64,000 nucleotides of DNA from Micromonospora sp. MP36. GTDB taxonomy: Bacteria > Actinomycetota > Actinomycetes > Mycobacteriales > Micromonosporaceae. The notes under the pieces were generated by a model. The model searched no databases and was not told the DNA's origin. It saw only the letters and a program-made list of their open reading frames with translations. Location: contig NZ_VSFA01000001.1 of NCBI RefSeq assembly GCF_008119785.1, positions 496,001 to 560,000 on the forward strand, in the 5' to 3' direction. Position numbers and translations under genes: made by a program. Of the stretch, positions 16,097-24,969 are shown piece after piece. Each line of letters opens with the position of its first letter. The first letter of the stretch is position 1.

Positions 16097-17043
16097 CGGG
16101 TTCCGTCCAGTTGGGGGAGCACCTCGGCGGCGATGAGCTCCAGGTGGTCGAGGTCGTCGAAGTCGATCAGGCGCAGGTGCACCCGGGTGGCGCCGACGGC
16201 GGCGAACTCGCCGAGCCGGTCGACGAGCTGGGCGGGGGAGCCGATCACCGGGTCCTCCGGGGGGAGGGCGCTCTTCACGTGCAGCGGCGCGGCCCGGCGC
16301 TGCGCCTCCGCGTCGGTACGGCCGATGGCCACCACCACCCCGGCGGAGAGCACCAGCGGCGGCCGCCCCGACTCGGCGCGCCCGGTCCGGTCGCACGCCT
16401 CGCGTACCCGGTCGTACGCGGCGGCTGTCTCGGCGACGGTCTTGAACGGCAGGTTGAACTCGTCGGCGTACCGGGCGGCCAGCTCGGGGGTGCGCTTGGG
16501 GCCTCGCCCACCGACGATCACCGGCGGGCCGGGCCGCTGCACCGGCTTGGGCAGCGCGGGTGCGTCGAGGAGCTGGTAGTGCTCGCCGGCGAAGCTGAAG
16601 GTCTCGCCCGCCGGGGTGCGCCACAGCCCGGTGATGATCTCCAGCTGCTCGGCCAGCCGGTCGAACCGCTCGGTGACGGCGGGGAACGGAATGCCGTAGG
16701 CGGTGTGCTCCCGCTCGTACCAGCCGGCGCCGATGCCCAGCTCGACCCGGCCGCCGCTCATCTGGTCGACCTGGGCGACCATCACGGCCAGCGGCCCGGG
16801 CAGCCGGAAGGTCGCCGAGGTGACCAGCGTGCCGAGCCGGATCCGGGAGGTCTCCCGGGCCAGCGCGGCCAGCGTCAGCCAGGCGTCCGTGGGGCCGGGC
16901 AGCCCCGGGTCGTCGCCCATGGACCGGTAGTGGTCGGCCCGGAGGAAGCCCTCGAAGCCGGTCTCCTCCACCCGCCGGGCGAACCGGAGCTGGTCGTCGT
17001 AGCTGGCCCCGCGGTGTGGCTCGGTGAACACCGACACGCGCAT
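16093..17043 (-). CDS. LLM-class (luciferase-like) F420- or flavin-dependent oxidoreductase
   Basis: A 316-residue TIM-barrel protein of the bacterial luciferase/F420-dependent superfamily. It starts MRVSVFTEPHRGASYDDQLRFARRVEE-type and has TSRIRLGTLVTS, GGRVELGIGAGWYEREH, and PPVIVGGRGPKRTPELAARYADEFN, the cofactor phosphate-binding region. Such enzymes reduce or mono-oxygenate small molecules. A role in degrading whatever the adjoining importer brings in, as SsuD does for sulfonates, is an inference. It starts 2 nt after the ABC ATPase stop and overlaps the cupin gene, giving an ATPase-oxidoreductase-cupin operon. Confidence 0.9.
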   Translation of the reverse strand: MRVSVFTEPHRGASYDDQLRFARRVEETGFEGFLRADHYRSMGDDPGLPGPTDAWLTLAALARETSRIRLGTLVTSATFRLPGPLAVMVAQVDQMSGGRVELGIGAGWYEREHTAYGIPFPAVTERFDRLAEQLEIITGLWRTPAGETFSFAGEHYQLLDAPALPKPVQRPGPPVIVGGRGPKRTPELAARYADEFNLPFKTVAETAAAYDRVREACDRTGRAESGRPPLVLSAGVVVAIGRTDAEAQRRAAPLHVKSALPPEDPVIGSPAQLVDRLGEFAAVGATRVHLRLIDFDDLDHLELIAAEVLPQLDGTR

Positions 17044-17045
17044 GG

Positions 17046-17849
17046 TCACTGCCGTGCCGTCCCGACCGGCTCCGGCTGCGCGGGCACGTCGGGCGCGTCC
17101 CGCTCCATCAGCAGCTCGTGCAGGTCGGCGCTGATCCGGGCCACGTCGGCCAGGTGCGCGTGCCGGCCGAGGGTACGCGGCCGGGGGACGTCCACCTCGA
17201 CCACCTTGCGGATCCGGCCGGGGCGCGGGCTGAGCACGACCACCCGGTCGGCGAGCAGCACCGCCTCGTCGATCGAGTGGGTGACGAAGACGATGGTGGC
17301 CTTCGTCTCCATGTGCACCCGCTGGAGCTCGCCGGAGAGCTCCTCCCGGGTGAGCGCGTCGAGCGCCGAGAAGGGCTCGTCCATGAGCATCACGCGCGGT
17401 TCGCCGATCAGCGACCGGCACAGCGAGACCCGCTGCTGCATGCCGCCGGAGAGCTCGTGGGGCAGGCGCTTCTCGAAGCCGCCGAGCCCGGCCATCTCCA
17501 GCAGTTCGCGGGCCCGGTCGCGGTGCTTGGCCCGGCTCCAGCCGAAGATCTCCACCGGCAGCAGGACGTTGTCCAGCACCGTGCGCCAGGGCAGCAGCGC
17601 GGGCCGCTGGAAGAGCATGGCGATGTCTCGGCGGGGTTTCGTGATCAGCGTACCGGCCACGGTGAGCTCGCCCGCGGTGAGCGGGAGCAGACCGGCGATC
17701 ATGCGGAGCAGCGTCGACTTGCCGCAACCGGAGCGGCCGAGGATGGCGACGAACTCGCCCTCGGCGACGTCGAGGTCGATGCCGCGCAGCGCCTCGACCC
17801 GCCCCGAGCGGCCGTCGAAGGTGCGGGACACCCCGGACAGTCGGATCAT
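17046..17849 (-). CDS. ABC importer ATPase, nitrate/sulfonate/taurine/HMP type
   Basis: A 267-residue ATPase with Walker A GRSGCGKST, Q-loop FQRPALLPWRT, signature LSGGMQQRVSLCRSL, Walker B VMLMDEPFSALD, and H-loop VTHSIDEAV. The LPWRTVLDNV and DEPFSALDALTR patterns are those of SsuB/TauB/ThiZ ATPases. It should energise the permease at 19267 and the binding protein at 18135, encoded on the other strand across a shared 285-bp promoter region. ATG 17849 is preferred, with GGAAGGGAG upstream; an in-frame start 66 nt earlier would add a basic tail. Confidence 0.9.
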   Translation of the reverse strand: MIRLSGVSRTFDGRSGRVEALRGIDLDVAEGEFVAILGRSGCGKSTLLRMIAGLLPLTAGELTVAGTLITKPRRDIAMLFQRPALLPWRTVLDNVLLPVEIFGWSRAKHRDRARELLEMAGLGGFEKRLPHELSGGMQQRVSLCRSLIGEPRVMLMDEPFSALDALTREELSGELQRVHMETKATIVFVTHSIDEAVLLADRVVVLSPRPGRIRKVVEVDVPRPRTLGRHAHLADVARISADLHELLMERDAPDVPAQPEPVGTARQ

Positions 17850-18134
17850 CGCCCGCCGGCTCCCTTCCACGTCGCGAACACGAGCCGGGCTAGCGTAGCG
17901 GGATCGGCGTGACATAGCACCGTCCGGGGTGGACGTCAGTCCGCTTTCCGTCAGGCAACTTCTTTTCCGTTCCGCAACCCGGACGCCCGCCGCTGCTCAA
18001 CCACCTTCTCGTACGCTGTTGCCCGCGAATAGTCCCCTCCCGACGGACCGGTTGGTTGTCCCCTCCTGCCGGCACCGTCGAACCACGACCCGTCCGGGCG
18101 GATATGGCCTGGTCGGAAAGGACATGGTGCATAG
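17850..18134. other. Divergent control region of the ABC importer
   Basis: The 285 bp between the ATPase gene (-) and binding-protein gene (+) hold no gene I can support. A TACGCT -10-like box lies on each strand (minus 17892-17897, plus 18012-18017), neither with a good -35. No TPP riboswitch is present, although the importer resembles HMP transporters. Confidence 0.35.
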
Positions 18135-19166
18135 ATGAGAAGGCTGACCCGTACGGTCGCCGCCGCCGCGCTGGCCACCGCCCTCGCCCTCGTCGCCGGT
18201 TGCAGCGGCGACTCGGACAAGTCCGAGGGCAGCAAGAACGCGGCTGGCGGCGCCCTGGAGAAGGTGACCTACCTCACCTCGTTCGGCAACTTCGGCCGTG
18301 ACTCGTACGCCTGGGTGGCGAAGGAGAAGGGCTTCTTCAAGGAGGCCGGCTTCGACGTGGAGATCAAGCCGGGCCAGGGCACCGGCCAGGTCATCCAGAC
18401 CATTACCGGTGGCCAGGCCGACTTCGGCCCGATCGACCTGACCGGCGGCATCCTCCAGATGGGCAACGGCGAGGCCAAGGACTTCGTCGCGGTCGCGGCG
18501 ATCCAGCAGCGCACCATGGCCGCCATCGTCTCGGTCGAGGGCAAGAACATCGCCACGCCGAAGGACCTGGAGGGCAAACGGCTCGCCGACACCAAGTTCT
18601 CCGTCGTTTACAACCTCTTCGGGACGTACGCCAAGCTGGCCGGCATCGACGCCAGCAAGGTGACCTGGGTTAACAATGACGCGCAGGCGCTGATCGGCGA
18701 TCTCGCCGCCGGCAAGGTCGACGGCATCGGCCAGTTCGTCGTCGGCCAGCCGACCGTCGCGGCGGTGACCAAGAAGACGCCGGTCGTGCTGCCCTACAGC
18801 AACGTCATGCAGGACCTCTACGGCAACGCGCTGATCACCTCTAGCAAGATCGCCAAGGAGAAGCCGGAGATGGTCAAGCGCTTCGTCGCGGCGCTGCTCA
18901 AGGGCCTCGAGTACAGCCTGGCGAACCCGAAGGAGGCGGCGGACCTCCTGAAGAAGAACGTGCCGGCGACCAACCCGGCCGCGGCCGCCGCCGAGCTGGA
19001 GCTGATGGCCGCGTACGTCCGGTCCAGCAACTCCGGCACCGCGATCGGCACCCTGGACAGCGGCCGGGTGGCCAAGTCCATCGCGCTGCTCCAAGGCGCG
19101 GGCGCGCTCAAGCAGAACCTGACCCCCGACCAGATCATCGACTTCAACCTCGCGCCGAAGGCCTGA
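18135..19166 (+). CDS. NMT1/THI5-type substrate-binding lipoprotein
   Basis: A 343-residue exported solute receptor. A basic N-terminus, hydrophobic stretch and lipobox ALVAGC (Cys about residue 22) mark it as a lipoprotein. The mature part has the NMT1/THI5 fold signature: VTYLTSFGNFGRDSYAWVAK, EKGFFKEAGFDVEIKPG, GGQADFGPIDLTGG, and VDGIGQFVVGQPTVA. Family members bind sulfonates, nitrate, taurine, riboflavin or thiamine-pyrimidine precursors. The thi operon 6 kb away makes HMP a candidate, but no residue proves it. ATG 18135 has only a distant GGAAAGGA upstream. Confidence 0.9.
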   Translation: MRRLTRTVAAAALATALALVAGCSGDSDKSEGSKNAAGGALEKVTYLTSFGNFGRDSYAWVAKEKGFFKEAGFDVEIKPGQGTGQVIQTITGGQADFGPIDLTGGILQMGNGEAKDFVAVAAIQQRTMAAIVSVEGKNIATPKDLEGKRLADTKFSVVYNLFGTYAKLAGIDASKVTWVNNDAQALIGDLAAGKVDGIGQFVVGQPTVAAVTKKTPVVLPYSNVMQDLYGNALITSSKIAKEKPEMVKRFVAALLKGLEYSLANPKEAADLLKKNVPATNPAAAAAELELMAAYVRSSNSGTAIGTLDSGRVAKSIALLQGAGALKQNLTPDQIIDFNLAPKA

Positions 19167-19266
19167 CCGGCCGGCTCGGACTACGGGGGTGCGGCCCGCC
19201 GGGGTTCCGGCGGGGCGCACCCCCTTCGCGTGCCGGTCGTCTGGCCGGCCGAGAGAGGAGCACACC

Positions 19267-20115
19267 TTGACGCAGTTGACCGAGAGCAATCGCGGGACAC
19301 CGGCGCCGCAGCCGCCGGCGCAGGCCCCGGCCGTCCCGCGCCGGGCGGCCGTACGCCCGGCTGCGGTGCTGCTGCCGACGCTCGGGCTGGTGATCACGGT
19401 GGCGGCCTGGTGGCTGGTCACCTCGGGCCTGCACCTGGTCCACCCGGCGGTGCTGCCCTCGCCGCAGTCGGTGTGGCGCTCGCTGACCGGGTCGGCGGAC
19501 GTGCTGCTGCCGGCGCTGGGGATCACCATCTGGTTGACCCTGCTCGGCTTCCTGCTCTCGTCGCTCGCCGGCGTGCTGATCGGGATGACCCTGGCCGCCT
19601 CCCGCCGGGTGGAGCGGATGTTCGCGCCGCTGCTGGTGGCGGTCAACGCGGTGCCGAAGATCGCCTTCGGGCCGCTGCTCGTGGTCGCCGTGGGCTGGGG
19701 GGAGAAACCCATCCTGACCATGGTGTTCCTGCTCTGCTTCTTCCCGATCGTGCTGTCCACTGCGACCGGCCTGACCACCACCCCGACTGATATGGCCGAC
19801 CTGGCCCGCTCGCTGAACGCGTCGTGGTGGCAGGCGTTCCGCAAGGTGCGCTTCCCGGCCGCGCTGCCGCAGATCTTCGTCGGGTTGAAGGTGGCCATGC
19901 CGCTCGCCGCGATCGGCGCGGTGATCGGCGAGTTCTACTCGGACCAACCCGGGCTGGGCCAGCAGATCATCCAGTACAACGGCATCGGGGACTACGCGAC
20001 GGCGTGGGCGGCGATCGTGCTGGTGGCGCTGATGAGCATCCTGCTCTACTCCGCCCTCACCCTCGTCGAACGCCTGGCCCTCCCCTGGGTCAAGGCCACC
20101 ACCTCCGCCAGGTGA
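19267..20115 (+). CDS. ABC importer permease (BPD_transp_1)
   Basis: A 282-residue membrane protein with about six helices. It carries the EAA loop ADLARSLNASWWQAFRKVRFPAALPQIFVG and the C-terminal IGEFYSDQPGLGQQIIQYN characteristic of SsuC/TauC/ThiX permeases. About 40 Pro/Ala-rich residues precede the first helix. The start is TTG 19267, supported by GAGAGGAG (19251-19258) at good spacing. It lies 100 nt behind the binding-protein gene, and two hairpin elements follow its stop. Confidence 0.88.
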   Translation: MTQLTESNRGTPAPQPPAQAPAVPRRAAVRPAAVLLPTLGLVITVAAWWLVTSGLHLVHPAVLPSPQSVWRSLTGSADVLLPALGITIWLTLLGFLLSSLAGVLIGMTLAASRRVERMFAPLLVAVNAVPKIAFGPLLVVAVGWGEKPILTMVFLLCFFPIVLSTATGLTTTPTDMADLARSLNASWWQAFRKVRFPAALPQIFVGLKVAMPLAAIGAVIGEFYSDQPGLGQQIIQYNGIGDYATAWAAIVLVALMSILLYSALTLVERLALPWVKATTSAR

Positions 20116-20150
20116 CCCGACGTCGACTGTAGACACGCGAGATTGACCAA

Positions 20151-20220
20151 GGTGGGGCCCACCATGACCGGCGGAGGGATCAAGCCTGACCGCCCGGAGC
20201 CGGGCATGGTGGGCCCCACC
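20151..20220. repeat. Hairpin element H2: same 28-nt loop as H1, different stem
   Basis: The left arm 20151-20166 (GGTGGGGCCCACCATG) and right arm 20205-20220 are perfect reverse complements. A further five inner pairs have one mismatch. The loop 20172-20199 is identical over 28 nt to 9504-9531. It lies between the convergent permease and binding-protein genes, where it could also end transcription from both sides. Confidence 0.9.
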
Positions 20221-20261
20221 ACCCCCGCCTCCTGACCGCCCGGAGCCGGTTGTGCTGGGGC
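20212..20261. repeat. Hairpin element H3: truncated copy sharing an arm with H2
   Basis: Positions 20231-20249 repeat 19 nt of H2 (20185-20203). Flanking arms 20212-20227 and 20246-20261 pair at 13 of 16 positions, and the left arm overlaps the right arm of H2. The loop keeps only the second half of the conserved sequence. Confidence 0.6.
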
Positions 20262-20304
20262 CACACCCCACGCGCGAGGGGGCAACACCCCAAGCGCAAG
20301 TGAG

Positions 20305-21483
20305 TCAGCCGGCGAGACGCCAGCGCCCACCCCGCGCCACCAGCGTCGTCAACGCCTGCGGCATCAGCCCGGAGTGGTTGTCGGGGGTCATCCGGATCGG
20401 GCCGGAGAGGCCGTCGAGCTGCGAGGTCTCCAGGACGTCGCGCAGGGCGTCCCGGTTCACCTTCCCGGGCTCGCCGCCGGAGCGCAGCTCGGCGTCCGCG
20501 ATGAGCTGCACGGCGTCGGCGGCGAACGAGGAGAAGCCGTGGTAGCCGCCGAAGTGGGCGGTGTAGTCCTGGAACCACTGCCGCCGGGCCGCCTTGGCCG
20601 GAGTGGTGGCGATGACGTCGTCGATCACCATGGTCTGGGTGAAGATCAGCGTCGCCTGCTCCGTCGCGGCCGAGGTGCCGAGGAACAGGTCGCCCGCCGC
20701 CGCCGCGTCGAGGAAGAGCGGCCCGCCGAAGCGGTTCTCCCGGGCGGCGCTGGCCGCGAGCGAGGCCTGCTCGGGCGGGGTCCAGATGATCAGCGCCTGC
20801 GGTTTCTTCGCCACCAGCTGCGACACCTGGCCGCTGACGTCGGTGTCGGTGGGGCGTACCGCCTCGGCGCGGAGCAGCCGGATGCCGGCCTTGCCGAACT
20901 CGCCCTTCAGCGCGGCCAGCCCCTCCTGGCCGTACTCGTCGGCGCCGTGCAGCACCCCCACCTTACGGATGCCCTTCCGGGCCAGCTCGGTGGTGAGCGC
21001 GGCGGCGCTGTCGGCGGCGTTCGGGGCCAGCTTGAAGACGTACTTGCGTTCGGCAACCGGCTGGGTGACGGCCCCGGCGGACGCCAGCGCGATGGTCGGA
21101 ATGCGCTTGTCACCGATGGTCCGGGCGGCGCCGACCGCACATTCGTTGCAACCGCCCATGATGACGGCGGTCACCCGTGAGTCATTGGCGAAATCGTTGA
21201 TGTTGCGCAACGATTCGGCGGCGTCCGAGCGGTTGTCCTTCACCTTGAGCTCGATCTTTCGACCGCCGAGCGCGCCGGAGGAGTTCAACTGCTCCACCTT
21301 CAGTTCCAGCGCCCGTTGGTAGACCTTGCCGAGCGGCGCGGAGGCGCCGGAAAGCTCGAGGTCCGCCGCGACCACGATGGGGCTGGTGTCCTGCTGCTCC
21401 CCGCCGAACTGGCAGCCGGTGAGCGTGGTGGCCAGCACGGCCGATGCGAGCGCCGCGATGCTCGCGGAGCGGATGGGGCTCAA
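20305..21483 (-). CDS. Branched-chain amino-acid type substrate-binding lipoprotein
   Basis: A 392-residue type I periplasmic-binding-fold protein (Leu/Ile/Val-receptor family). A signal peptide ends in the lipobox TLTGC (Cys about residue 24). The mature chain has the DLELSGASAPLGKVYQRALEL opening, SRVTAVIMGGCNECAVGAARTI, IPTIALASAGAVT, and a C-terminal YHGFSSFAADAVQLIADAEL helix. The usual role is uptake or sensing of amino acids or amides, but no permease genes adjoin. The start TTG 21483 has GGAGG 7 nt upstream. The extra Cys pair in GGCNEC could form a disulfide. Confidence 0.88.
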   Translation of the reverse strand: MSPIRSASIAALASAVLATTLTGCQFGGEQQDTSPIVVAADLELSGASAPLGKVYQRALELKVEQLNSSGALGGRKIELKVKDNRSDAAESLRNINDFANDSRVTAVIMGGCNECAVGAARTIGDKRIPTIALASAGAVTQPVAERKYVFKLAPNAADSAAALTTELARKGIRKVGVLHGADEYGQEGLAALKGEFGKAGIRLLRAEAVRPTDTDVSGQVSQLVAKKPQALIIWTPPEQASLAASAARENRFGGPLFLDAAAAGDLFLGTSAATEQATLIFTQTMVIDDVIATTPAKAARRQWFQDYTAHFGGYHGFSSFAADAVQLIADAELRSGGEPGKVNRDALRDVLETSQLDGLSGPIRMTPDNHSGLMPQALTTLVARGGRWRLAG

Positions 21484-21930
21484 CTCAGTCCTCCAGGTGC
21501 GGCGGTGGGCGCAGGCCCGATCACCGCCGCTTGTCCGTCCTCAGTGGAAAAACGGGATTGGTCTGCCGTACGGTGTGCGCGAAGCCTGCAAAACCTTGCC
21601 AATGCCGAGCCCCGTGGTCAAGCGCGGCTGCCGGGAGTTGTTTGGGACGGCCGTCTCACATGCTGGGGACACGGGCCGATAACCGGCAATTACTGCGCAG
21701 ATACGAATGACCACCTTGGAGTTACATGCCCTGTTCAGGGGCCTGAGGAAATGAAGGTAATAGTTGACCGGATCAGGGGTTGGGTCACCTCCGGCCGTTT
21801 CCTGCCTCACTGCCGCTTCCCAACGCGGATCTCTTCTGATGAAATTCCGGCCGTGCCGCGCGTGGCGCTGGCCGCTGCACCAGGCACGGGTCAGCGGGTC
21901 AGGCGTGGAAGAAACGACGGAGGCGATGTC
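21484..21930. other. 447-bp intergenic region with locally lower GC
   Basis: This lies between the binding-protein gene (-) and the conservon (+). The part from about 21540 to 21860 is clearly richer in A/T than its surroundings (for example around 21685-21760). It has a TTGACC motif at 21764-21769 but no matching -10. I see no gene or stable RNA. It should hold the divergent promoters. Confidence 0.35.
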
Positions 21931-24900
21931 GTGAGCACCGGACCTACGACCCTGCCCGAGAGCACCGACGCCGGTGAGCGGAAGCGGCGACGGTGGCTGC
22001 CTCGGCTGCGTGACGCACGGATCCGTTCCAAGCTCGCGCTCATCCTGGTTGTTCCGGTGGCCGCCGTCATCGCACTGGCAACTATCCGACTCGTCTCGAT
22101 CGGCGAGGGAGCGTACGACGCCACCCGGATCCGGGCGCTGACCGCACTGTCGATCGACGTCTCCGCGCTGAGCCAGGACCTGCACAAGGAGCGGATGGCG
22201 GCGGCCGCGTACCTGGCCGCAGCGGATGACAAGGCAACGGTGGATGAGAAGCCGGACGCCTACAACCTCGCGGTGCGGCGTACCGACGAGCGGATCGCGG
22301 CGTACCGGGAGGAGCGGGACGCGCTCGGCGAGGTGCCGGCCTCGGTCCGCAGCCGACTCAAGGTCATCGACGATCACCTGGCCACCCTGAACGGCACCCG
22401 CCAGGAGGTACTCGACCGGCAGCAGATGCCGGTGGCCGAGGCGAGCCTGCGCTACGGCATCATCCTGGGCGATCTCGTCGCGTACGGCGACACCCTCGCC
22501 CAGCAGCCCGGTGCGGAGAGCACCGCCGACGCCCGCCGGGCCGTGGCCGCGTTCGCGCACGCCAAGGCGGAGGTCGCCGAGGAGCAGGCGGTGGTCTTCA
22601 CCGCGCTCTCCACCGGCCACATCGACGAGGAGCAGTTCTCCTCCTTCGTCGGCACCCTGACCGCCCAGCAGGAGGCGTTGCTCTCCTTCTCCCAGGCCGC
22701 CGAGCCGGCCCAGCGCGCCCTGGTGGACAGCACGGTCTCCGGTGACGCCGTGCAGCTCGCCGACCGGGTCGCGACCGACGTGTCCCGCTCGGTCAACAAC
22801 AAGAACCCGCTGGTCGGCCGGGTGGACGCCTCCGCCGCCATCGGCGCGGTCAACGACCTGATGCGGTGGGCCGAGATCCGACTCCAGAACCGGCTGCTCG
22901 CCGACGCCGACGGGGTCCTGTCGGCGGTCATCCGGCAGGCCGTCGTGGAGAGCCTGATCGTCCTGTTCACCCTGGTCATCGCCGTGACGCTGGCCGTGGT
23001 CCTCGCCCGCTCGCTCAACGAGTCGCTGCGCCGGCTGCGCGAGGGCGCCCTGGCGGTGGCGAACCACGACCTGCCGGACGCGGTCAATCGCCTGCAGAAC
23101 GTCAACGCCATCGGCGACGGTGGTGTGGACGAGATCGTCCAGCAGGTCCGGGACCCGATCCAGCTGTCCAACCGCGACGAGGTCGGCCAGGTGGCGGCGG
23201 CATTCAACGTGGTCCACCGGGAAGCGGTCCGGGTGGCGGCCGAGCAGGCCGCGCTGCGGACCAGCGTCTCGGCGATGTTCCTCAACCTGGCCCGGCGTTC
23301 GCAGAACCTGGTCGACCGGATGATCGGCGAGCTGGACGCGATCGAGCGGAGCGAGGAGGACCCGAAGCGGCTCGCCCAGCTCTTCGAGCTGGACCACCTG
23401 GCCACCCGGATGCGCCGCAACGACGAGAACCTGCTGGTGCTCGCGGGCGCCGACTCGGCCGTGCCGCGCCGGGACGACGCGCTCCTGGTCGACGTGCTGC
23501 GGGCCGCCCAGTCCGAGGTGGAGCTCTACAACCGGATCGAGTTCGGCACCGTCGACACCGACATCTCGGTCGCCGCGCACGCGGTCAACGACGTGGTCCG
23601 CCTGGTCGCCGAGCTGCTCGACAACGCCACCCGGTTCTCGCCGCCGAACACCACCGTGGTCGCGGACGGCCGGCGGATCCGGGACTACGTGCTGATCCAG
23701 GTCGAGGACCGCGGCCTCGGCCTCAGTGACGATCAGCTGGACTCGCTGAACCGCCGGCTGGCCGCCCCGCCCACGGTCGACGTGGCCGCGTTCCGGCTGA
23801 TGGGTCTGGCGGTGGTCAGCCGGCTCGCCGCCCGCTACGGCATCCGGGTCGAGCTGCGTCGCAACGTCGAGGGGGGCACCGTCGCCCAGGTGACCCTGCC
23901 GAACTCCGCCGTGGTGCTGCCGGCGAACCGGGGCCAGGTCCCGCTGAGCCGGCCGCGCCAGCCGCTCGCCGTCGAGCAGGCCCCGCTGAACCCGGTGGGG
24001 CACGCCGCCGACCCGTTGGCCGGCGCGGGGCGGACCACCACCGCGACGCTGACCGACCAGTGGCGGACCCCCGCCCCGCCGGCCCGCTGGCAGTCGATGG
24101 CCGAGGCGCGGGACACCGGCCCCGCCGTTCAGGTCGGCGGCGCGGCGGGTGCGCTGCCGCCCGTGCCGCCCCCCGCCCCGGCGGCCCCGGTCTCCGGTGC
24201 CGGCTACGCGGTGAGCGGACCGACCGCCGGGTACCGCGCGCTGGACCCGCTGCCGAAGCGGATCCCGGGTGGTGAGGTGGCCGCGACCAGCGCTCCGGCC
24301 ACGCCGATCGACCCCGCCCCGGCGCCGCCGCCGGCGTACCCGCCCCTGTCGGCTTACCAGCCGCTCGCGTCGGCCCCGCCGGTCGAGGCCGCCCCGCCGG
24401 CGCCCGCCGCCCCGGTGGTGGCCCACCCGGCCGAGGCGCCGATCTTCCGGGAGATGGAGGCGGTCTGGTTCCGCTCGCACGGCGAGGACGAGACCACGAT
24501 CTTCGCCCGGCCCCGGTTCGACGACGGTCCGGCACCCGCCCCGGCGCAGCCCGTCACCCCGGCGCAGCCCGCCGCCGCGCCGCCGCTGCCTACCCGTACC
24601 CCGGGCGCCCAGGCGTCGGCGATGACCTCGCCGCCGCCGTACACCCCGCCGGCCGCCGCCGCACCCCCGCCGGCGCCGCCGACGACCGACCCGGGCGCCT
24701 GGCGGACGGCGGCCGACGAGGGTTGGGCGCGGGCCAGCCAGGCCGCGGAGCCCAACACCGGCGGGACCACCCGCTCCGGCCTGCCGAAGCGCGTGCCGCA
24801 GGCCCAGCTCGTCCCCGGCGGAGTCGAGCCGAAGGGCGGCCGGTCCCGTGCCCGGCGCACGCCGGATGAAGTACGCGGTCTGCTGTCGGCCTACCACCGC

Positions 24901-24969
24901 GGTGTGCAGCGGGGTCGGACGGCCGGCGCAGACCTGAACAGCACCTCGACCAAGGAGACGAACCGATGA
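21931..24969 (+). CDS. Nitrate/nitrite-sensor-domain histidine-kinase-like protein, conservon CvnA
   Basis: A 1012-residue membrane protein. TM1 is at about 30-55 (LALILVVPVAAVIALATIRL). An extracytoplasmic helical NIT-type sensor covers about 60-335, then TM2 at about 338-363, HAMP, and a HATPase domain with N-box ELLDNATRFSPPN (about 560) and G-box VEDRGLGLS. The last 350 residues are Pro/Ala-rich, with two LPKR(I/V)P motifs and the end motif TPDEVRGLLSAYHRGVQRGR. The order kinase-roadblock-DUF742-GTPase is that of Streptomyces cvnABCD conservons, which act as membrane-tethered switch complexes. GTG 21931 follows GACGGAGG. Confidence 0.92.
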   Translation: MSTGPTTLPESTDAGERKRRRWLPRLRDARIRSKLALILVVPVAAVIALATIRLVSIGEGAYDATRIRALTALSIDVSALSQDLHKERMAAAAYLAAADDKATVDEKPDAYNLAVRRTDERIAAYREERDALGEVPASVRSRLKVIDDHLATLNGTRQEVLDRQQMPVAEASLRYGIILGDLVAYGDTLAQQPGAESTADARRAVAAFAHAKAEVAEEQAVVFTALSTGHIDEEQFSSFVGTLTAQQEALLSFSQAAEPAQRALVDSTVSGDAVQLADRVATDVSRSVNNKNPLVGRVDASAAIGAVNDLMRWAEIRLQNRLLADADGVLSAVIRQAVVESLIVLFTLVIAVTLAVVLARSLNESLRRLREGALAVANHDLPDAVNRLQNVNAIGDGGVDEIVQQVRDPIQLSNRDEVGQVAAAFNVVHREAVRVAAEQAALRTSVSAMFLNLARRSQNLVDRMIGELDAIERSEEDPKRLAQLFELDHLATRMRRNDENLLVLAGADSAVPRRDDALLVDVLRAAQSEVELYNRIEFGTVDTDISVAAHAVNDVVRLVAELLDNATRFSPPNTTVVADGRRIRDYVLIQVEDRGLGLSDDQLDSLNRRLAAPPTVDVAAFRLMGLAVVSRLAARYGIRVELRRNVEGGTVAQVTLPNSAVVLPANRGQVPLSRPRQPLAVEQAPLNPVGHAADPLAGAGRTTTATLTDQWRTPAPPARWQSMAEARDTGPAVQVGGAAGALPPVPPPAPAAPVSGAGYAVSGPTAGYRALDPLPKRIPGGEVAATSAPATPIDPAPAPPPAYPPLSAYQPLASAPPVEAAPPAPAAPVVAHPAEAPIFREMEAVWFRSHGEDETTIFARPRFDDGPAPAPAQPVTPAQPAAAPPLPTRTPGAQASAMTSPPPYTPPAAAAPPPAPPTTDPGAWRTAADEGWARASQAAEPNTGGTTRSGLPKRVPQAQLVPGGVEPKGGRSRARRTPDEVRGLLSAYHRGVQRGRTAGADLNSTSTKETNR

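Noticed and set aside
18070..18100. ACCGTCGAACC segment before the importer's binding protein, similar to part of a TPP riboswitch
   Set aside because: The other conserved parts (CTGAGA, CCTGATC, GGGTAATGCCGG) are missing, so it is a chance match.
20151..20261. Explaining H2 and H3 simply as ordinary terminators
   Set aside because: They may stop transcription, but that alone does not explain an identical 28-nt loop in a coding region 10 kb away.
21541..21860. The A/T-richer gap as a transferred island
   Set aside because: It is short, holds no foreign gene or repeat ends, and lies where promoters of divergent genes are expected.
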